A stretch of 64,000 bases of DNA from Capsicum annuum. Taxonomy: Eukaryota > Streptophyta > Magnoliopsida > Solanales > Solanaceae. A program made the position numbers and the translations under genes. Each line of letters starts with the position of its first letter. Position 1 is the first letter of the stretch. The notes under the pieces were generated by a model. That model saw only the letters and a list, made by a program, of their open reading frames with translations. It did no database searches and was not told the DNA's origin. Positions 9,943-22,749 of this stretch are shown piece by piece. The stretch spans positions 202,637-266,636 of the forward strand of contig NW_025856403.1 of assembly GCF_002878395.1 (NCBI RefSeq), given 5' to 3'.

Positions 9943-12248
9943 CTTAGATTCACCGGTCCCACCGGTACAAGAGAAATGGCAAGTATAGTTCGGTAGATTG
10001 GTGTGTAGGGCGCTACACCCAATCTTTAAAAAGCTATGAGGCATGTAGAAGTTGTTTTCCTTTCTTTCACTCCATCATGCCAGTCTAATTTTTGACTATT
10101 GGGTTGGATCCAATTGGTATATAGACAATTCTAATTGGTATCTTAACAGAGCTCAATTGGAATGTAGTTGATTTCAATTGGTATCTTTGTAATTTTAAAT
10201 AAAAATTTAGAAGATTTCAATTGGTATCTGTTAATAAGACTAAAGGTTGTTATTAATAGGTAAAGATTTGTGAAAGTAGTGAACTTATAGGTTGCTTGTG
10301 TTTGATATTTGGATAAACTTGTGTTGCTAGATTTTTGCCATTGTGGTGAATTATTTTTTAAAAATTTAAGTGAAAAAATTAGCTAAGTTATTTGTTGATA
10401 ATTGTGATGGGATTATTTGATTTCTTGTTATTGTAAAACTAGCAATTCTATGGTGCTTACTTATTTTTTTTGGTACTATTATACTGATGAAATTGATGGT
10501 ATGAGAATTGAGAGGATGATATGAGAACATAATGTCAAGAAAATATGGTGAAAAAGTGACATAAATAAAAGACTGAGGTGATATGCCTTTTCTATAATGA
10601 GAGTTTCTTGTTAATGATGTTGTGGATGGATCCTTGTGTGGATCAATTATTTAATATTATGTGGGAATCCTTATGTGGTCCGATCATTGAGAGTATATTT
10701 TGAATTTTCGTGCATTTATATTATTGAAATTTATAATAGGTTCCTTGTGAGGACTAGCTAAGTGACAATATTTTGAGGTCCTTATATGAACAAATTCTTA
10801 ATGCTTGACAAAATAATGAGTTTTAAATAAAGGTGACAAAAATTAGTAGAGATTGTTGGTACCAACAGAATTTTATTGATTCAATAACTTATCTGGAATG
10901 TGATATTACTGATGAGACTGTTAATGGCCCGCAATTGATTTATTTTGTTTGGCCTTCTTTATGTATTAATAGTGTGGAAACCACTCTTGGGGTATTTATG
11001 AGTTAAGTAAAGCCCGTAGTAAAAAAATATTGTTATATATAAATAAGAATGACTCTGCATATCTTAAATTAGTATTAGTGATATTGGGGTATTTTGGCTT
11101 GGCAACGAAGTGATTAACGTGTGAAAAATGTTGAGTTAGTGATTTCTTGGACATCAATTGTAGCTGTGGATTTGTGTATTATAAAAAACCTTGAGAAGAT
11201 CAATTATTGTTGATTTGATCTTGTGGCTGAATTATGCATTTGCATGTCCACTGAGTTGGTTGATATGTGACACTTTCAGAGGATAGTAATTCTCATGATA
11301 GTAGCAATGCAAAATTAAATAACTTAGTTACACCCATAAAATAATTAAGAATGACCCTGGAATAAGTGCATTGTTAAATGGCATAATTGACCTTTTGTTG
11401 GGTGATTCTTGATAGTTATTGTTTGTTTAGTGATTAAGACATGATGATTAGATGAATATTAACTATATTGTTGAGGAGAATGTGTTGTAGGTTATAATTC
11501 TTTGGAATCCTTATGACCAATTGTTGTAAGCCTATGTAATGAGTGAGAGGTTATATTGTCATCTATGTATAGTGGCAAATACTAAGCTTGAACCGTAGGT
11601 GATCTTGAGGTGAAAATAATAATGCTAGTGAAATGTTGAAGCTAGATTTATAGAATGCATTTAATAGTCTTAATTGAGTTCATGCGGATATCTAAGTTTT
11701 GTGACTTGTAAATGGTGTGGTGACTTGCATATGATAAAGATGTAGATTCTCCAGAGGATAGTCTTGGTTAGAAATCGAGTCAGGTGTCTCAGAGAAAATT
11801 TGTGTGTTGGGTGGATTTGGTGTGACTTGTTTAGTATTGAAATTCGAATAATAAATTCATGTAGCATCTCGTAGCACTTTTTAGAATTGAATTCAGGAAT
11901 CTGGAGCTTTGGAAGAGAAAAAGAGGTGCTTTTGGATGTTTGTCTTCATCAAGGTGAATCTTTTAACCATCTTTATCTTGGTTTCATAAAACTCAAGTTT
12001 TTTACTTAGGCCATTGAAAGGAGAATAAGTGATTCGTATATAAATATTTAACTCCATATCTTCGTATTTTGAAAAACTTTGATAGAACGATTGAGTATAG
12101 AATGTGGGTTGGTTGATAACGATATCAAGTGAGTGAATTGGGTAAAGTATAAGCAACTCTATTAGTAATGTCTCTCTAATTTCAACCTCGTGCTTTTGTC
12201 CACTGAATGTCCGTTCGGGGATGAACGAATGGTAAATTGGTATCCGAT
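9943..12248 (+). other. GYP-K internal region, non-coding
   Basis: About 2.3 kb without recognisable gag, protease, RT or integrase in any frame. It contains a cluster of CAATTGGTAT-like words (10108-10228) and, near 12204-12224, a sequence typical of the end of Gypsy pol. The 122-codon minus-strand open frame at 11893-12261 runs over that end and into the LTR; I regard it as chance. Confidence 0.65.
10108..10228. repeat. Cluster of CAATTGGTAT-type words
   Basis: Five copies or near copies of (C/T)AATTGG(T/A)AT(A/C) within 120 bp (about 10111, 10131, 10153, 10174, 10218), some preceded by GATTT. Similar words occur at 40727-40770. The sharing of the word is seen; its meaning is unknown. Confidence 0.6.
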
Positions 12249-14548
12249 TGTAACGATCCATTTCATCGTTACTAAATTATTCATAATAAATTCATGAAAA
12301 TTCTTAATTTTCATTACTCAATATTAATTTGGGTCCAAATTAGTCAATATTTTATTTATTATGTCACCTTAAACTTTTCAGTGAAGATTTTAGCTTTCGG
12401 ATGTTTCTAGATTGACTCAAGCCCGATGAATTAAATTACTCATGAGTTCTAATATCTATAACTTAGTTTAAAATTTCTTTAGCTATTAATTAAGGTCATA
12501 CAATATCCCTAACACAAAGTTAAGTTTAAAACTTTATTTTCGATAGAGTTTCGATAAGGCTTTTTAATAGGGTCAATTTCGTATGGTCATATCTCTTAGA
12601 ATATAAGGAGTTATGAAACCCAAAACCCACCAAATAAAAGATATCTGAGTTCTCTTTCAAACACAATAAATCGTTCCTCAATCCGTATTCGGAGTAAAAA
12701 GTTATGACTATTTTACTGAGCACTATCCGGACTGAAGCGGGATTTCGCTCTAGCAAAATTTCTGATGGTATTTAAATCAGCTTCAGCCGTATTTTAAGTC
12801 TAAAAACCCCAAATTTCATTCTCCAACCAAAGAGAGGTGATTTCCCAAGGCTTAAGGTGAAATTCCTTTGTTGAGGTAAGTTTTTCCATTATTTTCTTCG
12901 TCTTTTAATTCTTTAACATCTTGAAATCCTTAAAAAGATCACTAATGGTGGTATTCTTTTGGGGATTACTTATTGGTATTCTTAATATGATCTACAGCTG
13001 ATTCTAAAGTATAAATTAAAGATTCCTAACATAAATTTCATAAACTAGATTATGAATTTTGATGGTTAGGAACCTTGAATTCCGTAAAGATGAGACCTTT
13101 AGCATAAAAACTCTATTAATGGAGATGGGTTAAGCCTGAAAGAGCAAATTAATGATTAATTGAACTTGGGGAATGATATAGACCATGAATTAAGGGTAGA
13201 ATTAGTGGGTTTGAATCCCCAAAATATTTATTTGAAGAGTAATTATTTAATTACTCTTATAATTGCTTGATTTTTAGATGATTGATTATTCCAAGGCATG
13301 AAGGAAAGACCATCTTTGTTGCAGCTTGCTTCTTCCTAAAGCTTGGTGTCCAGGTAAGCTAGGTGTAATGAGTAGAAGATTGTGTTATTCCATATTTTCA
13401 TCATTTAGAATTGATTGGAGAGAGAATGTCTAGGCCTGCGGGCATGGAGTTAAGGTGGATAAAGACACGAGTACTTAAATTTAATCTCAAAAACTATATT
13501 ATTGATTGATTATGTGATATTTATGATATTATGTGTTATGTGCCCGAAAGGAGATTGTCGTAAATGTAGTATATGAACATGATTGTTTTTTAGTTATTCT
13601 AGTGATGAACCTTGTTGAGTTGTAGTGATATCAGGTTGTGTGTATTGTGCAATAATATGATGAGGATAATTATGCTAAGATGGAATATTGATGAGTATAG
13701 TAATATTTAAGGAATAGATGACTTGAACTAGTGTGATGATTGTATTATGTGGAAAGCCGTAGAGGATAATGGTACGCATGAATGTGCTAGTTATAAGTAG
13801 TGATGTTAGAACCCAAGTTGTGGTATTTAAGAAGATAATGATATTTTTAATAATTAATGACTAATTAAGCCTCCAATAGTGACTTGTATGCATAAGATAT
13901 AGATTGTGATTTATTTTAGGATAATGTTTTTTGATATTGATAAAAATACTATGTCTATCGGATTCTCTTGAGAGACTAAATTGGTGATAATGATGGTTTA
14001 TTGAATTGTGCCAATGAGTGACTTGTTTGACAATGATAACTCTTTAAAGTAATGTTATGAATACTTGGTTAATGGTATTAGGACATGCTTGAAATTGTTG
14101 ATCCTTGGATTGTTGATACGTGTATAAATGATTGTTGAAAATTTACTTGATGGAATTGTCTAATGAATTTAAGTGTACTTATATACTTGGTACATTGTTG
14201 TATGCTGTGAGGTTATGTAGATTTGATATTGATAATACTTGTTTATGGTAGATCGGGTACCACTCCAGTATGGATATGTCTATGTTGGATCGACTACTAT
14301 GCCGGTATGGATATGGATATGTTGAATCGAGTACCACGCCGGTATAGATATGTATATGTTGTATCGGGTACCATGCCGGTATGAATATGTATATGTTTGA
14401 TCTGGTACCATGCCGGTACGGATATATATATGTTGAATTGGGTACCATGCTTGTATGATATGTATATGTTGGATCGGGTACCACACCGGTATGGATATGT
14501 ATATGTTGGATTAGGTACCACACCAGTACAGATATGCATATGTTGGAT
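12249..14548 (+). mobile_element. GYP-K 3' LTR, truncated
   Basis: Aligns with 6652-8850 of the 5' LTR, starting TGTAACGATCC. It ends abruptly inside a minisatellite unit at 14548, where LTR-J begins. About 1 kb of the LTR is missing. It holds the donor-like CAG/GTAAGC (GT at 13354) and a shared LTR box near 12630-12708. Confidence 0.8.
14240..14548. repeat. 37-bp minisatellite, GYP-K 3' LTR, at least eight units
   Basis: GTACC cores at 14257, 14294 (as CTACT), 14331, 14368, 14405, 14442, 14478 and 14515. Spacing is 37 bp with a single 36-bp step. The array is cut by the junction with LTR-J, so the original number was at least eight, against six in the 5' LTR. Confidence 0.95.
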
Positions 14549-16299
14549 AGGTGGTATTTTGGTAAATTACCCAACCCCCAATCCGTCCAAACATAAGATT
14601 TAAGCCTCTTAAAAGCATTCTATGTTATTATTCATCAAAATTTCTCTCATCCAAAACCCTAGGTTTCCACATTCATCTTCAAGAAATTCAAAGATTTCAC
14701 TATTACTTTTCCAAATTGATTCAAGATTCAAGATTCCTAGACCAAGAACTTCAAGAGTCTACATTCAAGAACACGAATACAGTCTCAAAAACAAGTTGTT
14801 CATCTAAGTTCATCATCCAAGGTATGTGGGATTTGAACAAGGATAATTCTTTCATCCTTGTACCCAAAACTTTATTTTAATTAAAAATTTACTGCAATTT
14901 ATATGATTTCTTATGAAATTCAAGTTAGGGTTTATACCCATTATCATTATTTGCAAGATTATAAGATTTTCCATGATTTAGCAATTGAATTTCATGATTA
15001 TGATTATACTTCCTGCATAGTGATGAAATTTCCAGATTTTAAGATGATTTATGAATGTTTGCATTACCAAGTATGAATTTTGAAATGTTTCAACATGAGT
15101 TTAATGCTTACGTCATTACACCCCAATTAGAGATTGTTGTTTTAAGATTGTTTGTGCTATAAGCACCCCATGATTAGATTGATTTCAGATTTTAGATAAA
15201 GATTTGACCTTTTGGGTCCTAAGCTATGATAAAGAATCCACTTCAATTATGTGACTTGAGATTTAAAGAAAAGAAAAGAGAATAATTGGTTTTCTTGAAA
15301 ACCTTTGTGCTAATTTTAAAGTGGATTTCCTAAAGTTTTGAGCATAAGTATGGGAGTAGTATTTAGCACTGAGTTAGGCATGATTCCAAGGTTTCATTCC
15401 TCCGAACTATGTGCCACCGTAGGACTAAGATTATTCCCACTTCTACATGGATGACTAAGATTGTGATCACTCAAGTGAAGGTTTTATTCTGATGGCAAGG
15501 GTAGAACAGCTCTTCCCAACGTGGGCAAGATGATAGACTCTATGTCAGCTCACATGGTTTATGTCGGTTAGAAGAAAGTCCCTGAGTCCCAAAGTCTCTA
15601 AGTCCCAAAGCTTCAAAGTTTCAAAAGGAAAGAATGATGGAAAATCTTTTATAAGACTAAGTGTTATGACTCACTAGATTTACAAGTATGATTTTTCATA
15701 CATGATTTTTGTATTTCGATATTTTGGATAATCAAGTTTATGTGAGTCATATACATCCATATGCATTTATTTTCTAATTATGATGATGTTTATTCATGGA
15801 TTTCACCCCATATACTCAGTACATCCTCAAAGTGTTGATCCACATATATTTCTATGTGCTACATTGTCTTGTAATGTAGGTTCAAGTGCTTAGTATCAAC
15901 AACGTGAGTAGTTTGAGCATCTTTATCTACTCTCCCATAGTTGGTGAGTTCTCATGATTCGAGGGCCTACTTCTTCAGATTTCCAGCTTTTATAGTTTTT
16001 GAGTTATCGTTTTTAGTTTAGTTCGAGTCAGTTGGGGGTCTATCCCAATGGCTCTCTAGTTTTTTATTAGTAGTAGAGGCTTGTCGGACTATGAGTTTAT
16101 TTACAGACTTTCTGTTTTTTTATCAAACATTATCTACAGTTTATTCAGTTTAGTTTTTTGTATAATATAGTATTATTCCTTGATTAGATGATCTTGAAGT
16201 AAGGTTTAGACATAGTAGAAGGCTTAAAGGGTTAACTTGAGGCTACTCATAGCCTTGAGCACTGTTTGACGTTCCGAGATCAAATTTTGGGGCGTTGCA
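14549..16299 (+). mobile_element. LTR-J, 5'-truncated LTR of the GYP-F family
   Basis: From the leader-like region (AAG/GTATGTGGG, GT at 14822) to GGGGCGTTGCA at 16299 it aligns with the second half of the GYP-F LTR (about 56160-57989). This includes TACTCAGTACATCCTCAAAG and the terminal GATTTTGGGGC. The U3 part is gone. The left edge sits in the GYP-K minisatellite and the right edge in the element D LTR, so this is a deletion scar and not a clean insertion. Confidence 0.75.
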
Positions 16300-16787
16300 A
16301 TAGAGGTGTGCTTCAACACCTAAATATCTATCATAAACTAGTATTATCAACACAAGATAAAGGACAAGAAGAAGAATAACAATATTATAACAGCACTCAT
16401 GGGTTCCACAAGCAAGACATATAATGGACACAAGATTATAATGAAAAAAAATGATATATAGATAGACTACATAAAGGAATAATCTTACGAACCCGAGAAC
16501 ATATTCTACCCTTGGACCATTAACAATACTCATAATAATTTACCTATCTCTTATGTTAGTACAAGAGGGACCAAGATCTCCCAAGCATCCAACCTTTCCA
16601 ATATTGAATCCAATACGAGTGATTCCACACTCAAGTCAAAAACCCTAGTTACATTGTTTTGGCCAAGAGGCCTTACTCATAATAGAGAGTGTTTCAATGT
16701 TACAACTTTCAATAATCTTCAAAAGCTAAGTAGCAAATGACCTAATATATTTTATTTGTAGTAGGTTACAAAAATAGTGTGAAATAT
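16300..16787 (-). mobile_element. Element D 5' LTR, left segment
   Basis: Aligns with about 4060-4540 of the left LTR, from TTCAACACCTAAA to GTGTGAAATAT. The last five bases (16783-16787, AATAT) are the left target duplication of LARD-B; AATGT at 37481-37485 is its partner. Confidence 0.8.
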
Positions 16788-17399
16788 TGTAACGACCCGA
16801 TACTACCCCCTAGTCGTGACATGGTGCTTGGAACCACAAGTTATCCTAAGCTAACCCATGAAATGGCATACTGTTAAACAACTAAATTATAATAAAATGA
16901 ATAACAAGTTCTGCTGTGTAGAAACATAATCATGGCATAATCTTAGTAAATACACTTCTGACAAATTTTACAATCTTATAAAAATTGAAGTATGAAACTG
17001 AAATTATAGGATTGAATCTGACTGACATCTATGAAGCCTCTACTATACTGACTATAGATTGGTTGGACATACCTCTAACTACCACTAATCAATATACATA
17101 AAAGTAAATAAACTGTACATGAATGAAAATAGTCTAGAACTCCTGAAGTGGTAGAACTCATCACCTGCTGGTTGGAATCTGCAACTGCTGATCGTGATGT
17201 ATGGGTTAAAACTGGTACCTACATTATGAAACAATGTAGCCACATGGAAGTATATGTGGATTAGTATTTCTGGAATGTACTGAGTATGCTGGGGTGAATG
17301 TAATAAGTAAAACTGATTTCATACGTAATCGTAAAACATGCATGTTAAGTGTAAGTAGACTCACCAATAGGATGGAATAAACTGAAAATTGAAATATCT

Positions 17400-18650
17400 T
17401 AAAGCATAAGTGACAAAATTCTCTGATAAGATGGTGAATCTCTACACTTAGGTTCTATAAACTTACTTTAATGATATAAGTATAACTCAAGCTGGAATAT
17501 GATAAAACATGGATCCTGGATAAATACTGGGTCTGAAACTACATAATGGAGACTAACATAAATTAAGGATCTGAATATACAATCGCACTGAGCACGAATG
17601 CATAAACATACTAACTTATCTGATTAACTAAATATTTGATAGCTGAATACTGGACATGTAAGACTGAACTATATTTAGTCTGAATAACAAGACTTAAACT
17701 GTAGAGTATTATGCATATGAGGTGAGGACTGACTGAGTAATATTAGATAACTGAGCATGAATTTACGAAAACTATATTATTTGAGAATGCAAGACCAAGT
17801 GTATAACATGATTCTATAATAGTCTATAAACTGAGGTACTAAAATACTGATTACTGCATAACTAATAATTGTGTGCTATTGTCAACCAAAACTGAAATTG
17901 AACTGAGTTACTGATCTGATTAATCGAATGAGACTGTGACTGAGAATGTAACTAAGATGGTAACTGAGATTGTAACTAAGACTATAATTGATGCTATAAC
18001 TGATACTCATACTAGAACTGAAAAATGAGTTTTGATAGTTGAGTAACTGATAGCTGCAATTACTGATAACTAAGTTACTGATAACTAGGTGACTATTTCT
18101 GATAGTCCTGATTCTATAGAACTGAACTGAGTTTTATACTGAGTCTAAAACTGAAACTGCAGCAAGTAATTATCTAACCGACATGACCCTCTCTGAACTG
18201 ATTAGGGTCCAACCTGTAACAACAGTTGGAAGAGTGTCAGTATCGTGCCATGGGTACAGACAAGTGGAAGAGTCAGCCTCAATCTGGCAAGTGCTCTGAA
18301 TGAGAATGGTGGTACCCTCAATCTAGTAGGTAAAACACCTCTTCAACCCTCAATATGGCAGGTTGATGTCTCAACCCTTTTGTTGGATATGTAGTTTTGG
18401 AACAAAAGGACTGCTTCTAAGGATCACACCCTCTACTGGCAGGTGAGTCACCATCCTTGGATTTACTTGGTGCTGAATCCTACTCTCACCTGAATAGACG
18501 TTGAACTGATTTCTATACTATACTAGGTTGAACTGAACTGTCACTGATCATGCTTGCTGACTGAACTAGACTAAGTTCATTGAGTTATTACGTCTGACTG
18601 AGTACACTGAGTTCTGTACTGACTGAATATAACTAATCGTAATGTTTCTA
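17400..18650 (-). repeat. CTGA-rich low-complexity domain of the LARD-B LTR
   Basis: Very dense ACTGA, CTGAAC and ACTGAG words over more than 1 kb, as in 25540-26530 (the other LTR), 59000-60180 (LTR-G) and, on the other strand, 23950-24560 (LTR-L). It behaves like a degenerate short tandem repeat and is always on the same strand relative to the LTR. Confidence 0.55.
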
Positions 18651-19496
18651 AGACTATCCTTTAACTACTATAGCTCTAGGTAAACAACTAGATTTTTGGG
18701 TAATGAATACCCCCAAGACTCGATAGCATAAATTTAAATCATAACATGATCTTGAAAAGTATATCCATAGTCAATTGTTCACAATTCATTCACTGAGACA
18801 TTTTATCAAAACTTGGAGGTTATGGACTTGTACATGAATGAGAATACATGGTAACGTGTCATGATTACCCTATTCAATACATATGATCATTCTATCAAGA
18901 CGTGGAGGGTAATACTTTAATTTGGGGAAATTCGCCAAACAAATGGAATCATGAACTTGGACATGGAAATATCTTAAACATGGGAGCATAGCATAATTAC
19001 ATAACTAAGATCATGAATTGGGGAATTTACATGTAATTCGCTTCAAATAGGACATGAGTGTTTCATCAAAATATGTAAATCTCATAGCTTGAATGTAAGA
19101 ATGTCTTAAACATGATATAATAATAGAGTTACATTGCAACGTTCATATCTTGGGGATTCATCTTGGAATTGACTTAACATGATATGGGAATTTTATCAAA
19201 CATGTGGAAGGCGTGAATTTAAAACTTGAAAATATTGCTAAACATCATGAATTTAGGATCTATCATGGAATTTACTTGAATAAAGCATGGGAAATTAAAA
19301 TTCATAGAATGAGGAATTTAAAATCTTGCATGGCATAATACATGGTCTGAATTGAATTAAAAACATCATGAAGCGATGAAGTTCAATCTTTCTTGAACAT
19401 ACAAAATACCATTGTAATGGAAAATTCATTCTTTAATTAAAAGAAAAGAGTTTTGGGGCTTCATGGGTGAAAGAGAACCCATGGATGAACTCCCAC

Positions 19497-19503
19497 ATAC
19501 CTT
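19497..19503 (-). promoter_or_regulatory. Splice-donor-like site, LARD-B 3' LTR
   Basis: AAG/GTAT(GT) read on the minus strand, GT at 19500-19499. The same site is kept in the 5' LTR at 36789-36788. Confidence 0.4.
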
Positions 19504-19830
19504 AAAGATTTAATATTGAAGGAGAAACATAATCTTGAAAGCATTCTTGAATTAGAAAACTTGAGTTCTTTCTTTTCTTGAAGAAAAATTGATGAAGTTC
19601 TTGGTGTTCTTGAGGAAGCTAGGGTTTTTCTTTTTTTTTCTCTGAGAGAAAAGATGAATAATTAATTATATATTGCTTTTGGGGGCTGAAATTAAGTGTT
19701 CTAGGAGGATTTGGGTGAGGGGAAGCTACCAAAGTTCCCCTAGATACTTTAGAAATTGAATTAGCATGTGAAACAGTTTCGTAACATGTAGGTCGACGCA
19801 TCGCATTGGCTTATTTCCTCACACAGAAAA

Positions 19831-19910
19831 TGCCATAACTTTTCGCTCAGGTATCATATTAGGGATAAATTGGTATCGTTAGAAAGATAATTCAATTATC
19901 TACAATTTTC
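19831..19910 (-). repeat. Shared LTR box, LARD-B 3' LTR copy
   Basis: On the minus strand GATACCTGAGCGAAAAGTTA preceded by AATTATCTTTCTAACGATAC. The CpG tract (TGCGATGCGTCGACC) follows on the 3' side. Confidence 0.6.
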
Positions 19911-20177
19911 TTGATCTGTAAAATTTGTCATAGATAAAAAGTTATACATATTTAAAGTAGACCCTTGCAGAATCAAATACCAAACTTTGGAAAAATTAAA
20001 GGCTCTAAGCTTAACTGTGTTCTAAGTGATTCTTATGAACATTTTTCACCTCAAAATAAAATCAAACATGAGGACAAAGTTCATGAAACTCATATTTTCA
20101 TAGGAATCATTTAGATCATAGCTTATACACATAGCAATAACAGTTCAAAGACAAGCCCAAAAATACGGGGTATTACA

Positions 20178-20192
20178 TTATCTCTCCCTTGG
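20178..20192 (-). other. LARD-B polypurine tract
   Basis: CAAGGGAGAGATAA on the minus strand, immediately before the 3' LTR. Confidence 0.8.
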
Positions 20193-22167
20193 GAATATTT
20201 TTCCTCGAATGAGACTGTTTGACCGGGAATACTGTATGAAGGTAACTGTGATCATATTCAAAACATACATGACTTGGAACATGATTGCATAACTGATTCT
20301 AAAACATGATACATGAACTGAACTGATTTCTTGAATAAATGTAATGACATGAGTATGATTGTAAGGCTGGGATAGAAACAAGAGAGTAAACTGATGAGTA
20401 ACTATTACTTTAAGCTGGATCCTATTTCATGAAGAAAAATGAAAGGTTTAGGACATGAATACTCCGGGTATTATAATACATCTTCCCCTTGGGATGCTTC
20501 ATCCCCCGAATGATACTGACTTGGCTGAAATCCTAAGGAATTACTGAGATGATGCACGGGAAACTTATGGAATGAATTATGACTAAATATCATGGATCTT
20601 AAACTGATGCATGATGCATGAATTGAACTGAATTTACGACTTGCATGGCCATGAATGAATTACCTCATGAATAGGAAAGATGGGAAATCATAGGAACTTG
20701 TACGTCTGAATGCTAGACGAGATTGCTGGCTATACAGACTGAATTATAATAAAATCTTATACTCAACTATACATTCCACTTATACACCAACATGACATTC
20801 AAGTCAATCTTTATAACCACACATGAACTTGTAGGTAAACCACCACAAAAGCATCTTTTTCATTTTCTCTAAGCCTTTATCCTTAAAACTTTCATGCACT
20901 AGCCCAAGAAAACACAAATATAATTTCAAATAATCATGACATAAGAAGAGGTCACTAAAACTTAGAACATGAGGACCTGAAACATAAAATAATAACTTTG
21001 ACACTCAACTGAGGCCTGAGGTAAAAAGTATCAATGACATTAATCATCAGAAAGGTCTGAACTGAGGACATACATAACATAAATTGAATTTCATTGAACA
21101 TAATGAGTGTAGCATAAGCACGGAAACTGAACATACTTTAAAACATGAGTACATGAGTCATGAGCTGTATGACTGGAGTTTGGAGTTCATGATTTCCTGG
21201 AACATGATTTATACTGCTGAGTGAACTGGAACTTCTCATACTAGAAACTAAAAGCTTACATTGTTTTTCTATAAAGTGCGTGAATATGAGCTGTGAATAG
21301 GGAGCTAATATGTTAGTCATGAGTAGATATTGTGATGACTGAAAAACTTTATACTGAGATAAAAACAGGTTGGGAATCGTTCTTCCTTACTACTTTTCTA
21401 CACCCACTGGCAACTGGAATCTGAGAGCCTGACTAGGTCACTTGTTCTATCATCACATACTTAAACTCTTTTCGACACATACTTTCCTTACTAAACACAT
21501 CATCTGCTTTTGTTTCATCATAGACTACTAATATCACATCTTCTAACTTACATCCACACTATCATAATTAATTTCAAATAAATAAACATAAATTCTTTCA
21601 TGCACTATTCAAGCTTACTAATTTACCTTTCGTACAACTAGCTCGATGAATATATAATCTGCATAATCTGGATAAGACTATCCCAACTCTACTATTGCTA
21701 CACTTTTGGGTTCATGATTCTAACTCTAGATCACATACTATAAAAGGGATTCTGATGGGGGATCTAAAAGCATATCTAAATTTGGCCTAATGCATAATTT
21801 TCAGAAACTTGAATGAAATATTTTAAAATTTAGGACATAAAGGAACTGATGGGATACTTTCTGAGATAATATGCAATCCCATAACTGTCTCTGGGGACTG
21901 GCTGAGGAACCACTGTTTGTAAGAAATTAAGATTCACTATTTCTATCACCTAAAAATAAAGGCAGAGTTAGCATGAATAGTGGAAGATGAGGATCTATAT
22001 AAATTTCTTAAATAATACTTCTACTGCATGATCTGAGACTTAAAAGAAGAGAAATATTTCTTAAATGCCCTGTAGCCTCTCAAAGAAAAGTACAGATGTC
22101 TTCGTACCATTCTGGAAGACTCTACCAGGCATGACTTCATAGATACCCTAGGACACTTGAACCCTGT
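20193..22167 (-). other. LARD-B internal region, non-coding
   Basis: About 2 kb with no gag or pol motif in any frame. It includes a second LTR-end-plus-PPT-like sequence at 20466-20512. Nothing else is recognised; the short open frames are scattered and without family resemblance. Confidence 0.65.
20466..20512 (-). repeat. Second LTR-end/PPT-like sequence inside LARD-B
   Basis: On the plus strand CGGGTATTATAATACA, then CTTCCCCTTGGGA, then CCCCGAATGA. This parallels the true junction at 20167-20214 (GGGGTATTACA, TCTCCCTTGGGAA, CTCGAATGA) about 300 bp to the left. It looks like a decayed duplicate of the 3' end of the element. Confidence 0.5.
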
Positions 22168-22179
22168 GCTCTGATACAA
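22168..22179 (-). other. LARD-B primer-binding site
   Basis: On the minus strand TTGTATCAGAGC, one base from TGGTATCAGAGC (initiator tRNA-Met). The LTR boundary is four bases away at 22184. Confidence 0.8.
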
Positions 22180-22183
22180 AGTT

Positions 22184-22626
22184 TGTAATGACCCGAGATT
22201 ACCCCTTGGTCGTTACACGATGCTTGGAACCAGTGGTTCCAAACTAACCCATTAACTGGCATACTATTAAAAAACTAAATTATCATAAAATGAATATCAT
22301 GTTCTGTTATGAAGAAGCATAACCATGGAATAATTTGAATAAATATACTTCTGACAAAGTTTATAATTTGATAAAAACTGAAATTATATGAATGAATCTG
22401 ACTGATATCTATGAAGCCTTTACTATATTGACTATAGATAGCTGGGATATGCCTCCAACTACCACTAATCAATACATATGAAGGTAAATGAACTTTACAT
22501 GAACTAAAATTGTCTGGAGTTTTTGAAGTAGGAGAACTCATAACCTGGTGGGTAGGAGCTGACACTATCCAATTGTGATGTATGGGCTACAACTGGAGCC
22601 TAGATTATGAAATAATGTAGCCACGC
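22184..22626 (-). mobile_element. LARD-B 5' LTR, segment 1 (distal end)
   Basis: Starts TGTAATGACCCGAG on the plus strand and aligns with 16788-17235. The last five bases (CACGC, 22622-22626) are the left target duplication of LTR-L. Confidence 0.85.
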
Positions 22627-22749
22627 TGTAATACCCCATACTTTTACCTAGCTAATTTCGTCTCAAGCATGTCTAGGATTAGCTTCTAAAGTTAATGATG
22701 AATATTCCATGAGGAATTTTCAATATTTTCAGTTTTTGACATGTGGGAA

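Larger units (their letters stand above)
6652..14548 (+). mobile_element. GYP-K, large non-coding LTR retrotransposon (LARD-like)
   Basis: 5' LTR 6652-9928, PBS 9931-9942, internal region to 12248, and 3' LTR from 12249, cut short at 14548 by the LTR-J junction. LTRs start TGTAA(C/A)GATCC and end TTGTGACA. The internal region has no gag or pol motifs. Just before the 3' LTR it keeps GTTCGGGGATGAACGAATGG, the kind of sequence often seen at the end of plant Gypsy pol. It was inserted into the internal part of element D. The right target duplication is lost, so TSD support is missing. Confidence 0.8.
16788..20177 (-). mobile_element. LARD-B 3' LTR
   Basis: A 3390-bp LTR. On the minus strand it runs TGTAATACCCCG ... 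GGTCGTTACA. Its start shares a backbone with LTR-1 and GYP-E; its later part shares the CTGA-rich composition of LTR-L and LTR-G. It contains the shared LTR box (19831-19910), a short CpG tract (19790-19806) and a donor-like AAG/GTATGTGGG (GT at 19500-19499). Confidence 0.85.

Noticed and set aside
11200..12200. GYP-K internal DNA as a degenerate pol
   Set aside because: Apart from the typical terminal word GTTCGGGGATGAACG no RT, RNase H or integrase motif is readable in any frame.
11893..12261. 122-codon minus-strand open frame
   Set aside because: It crosses the 3' end of the GYP-K internal region into the LTR and has no recognisable domain.
8640..14548. CRISPR-like regular spacing
   Set aside because: The 37-bp units are contiguous tandem repeats without unique spacers, in plant LTRs.
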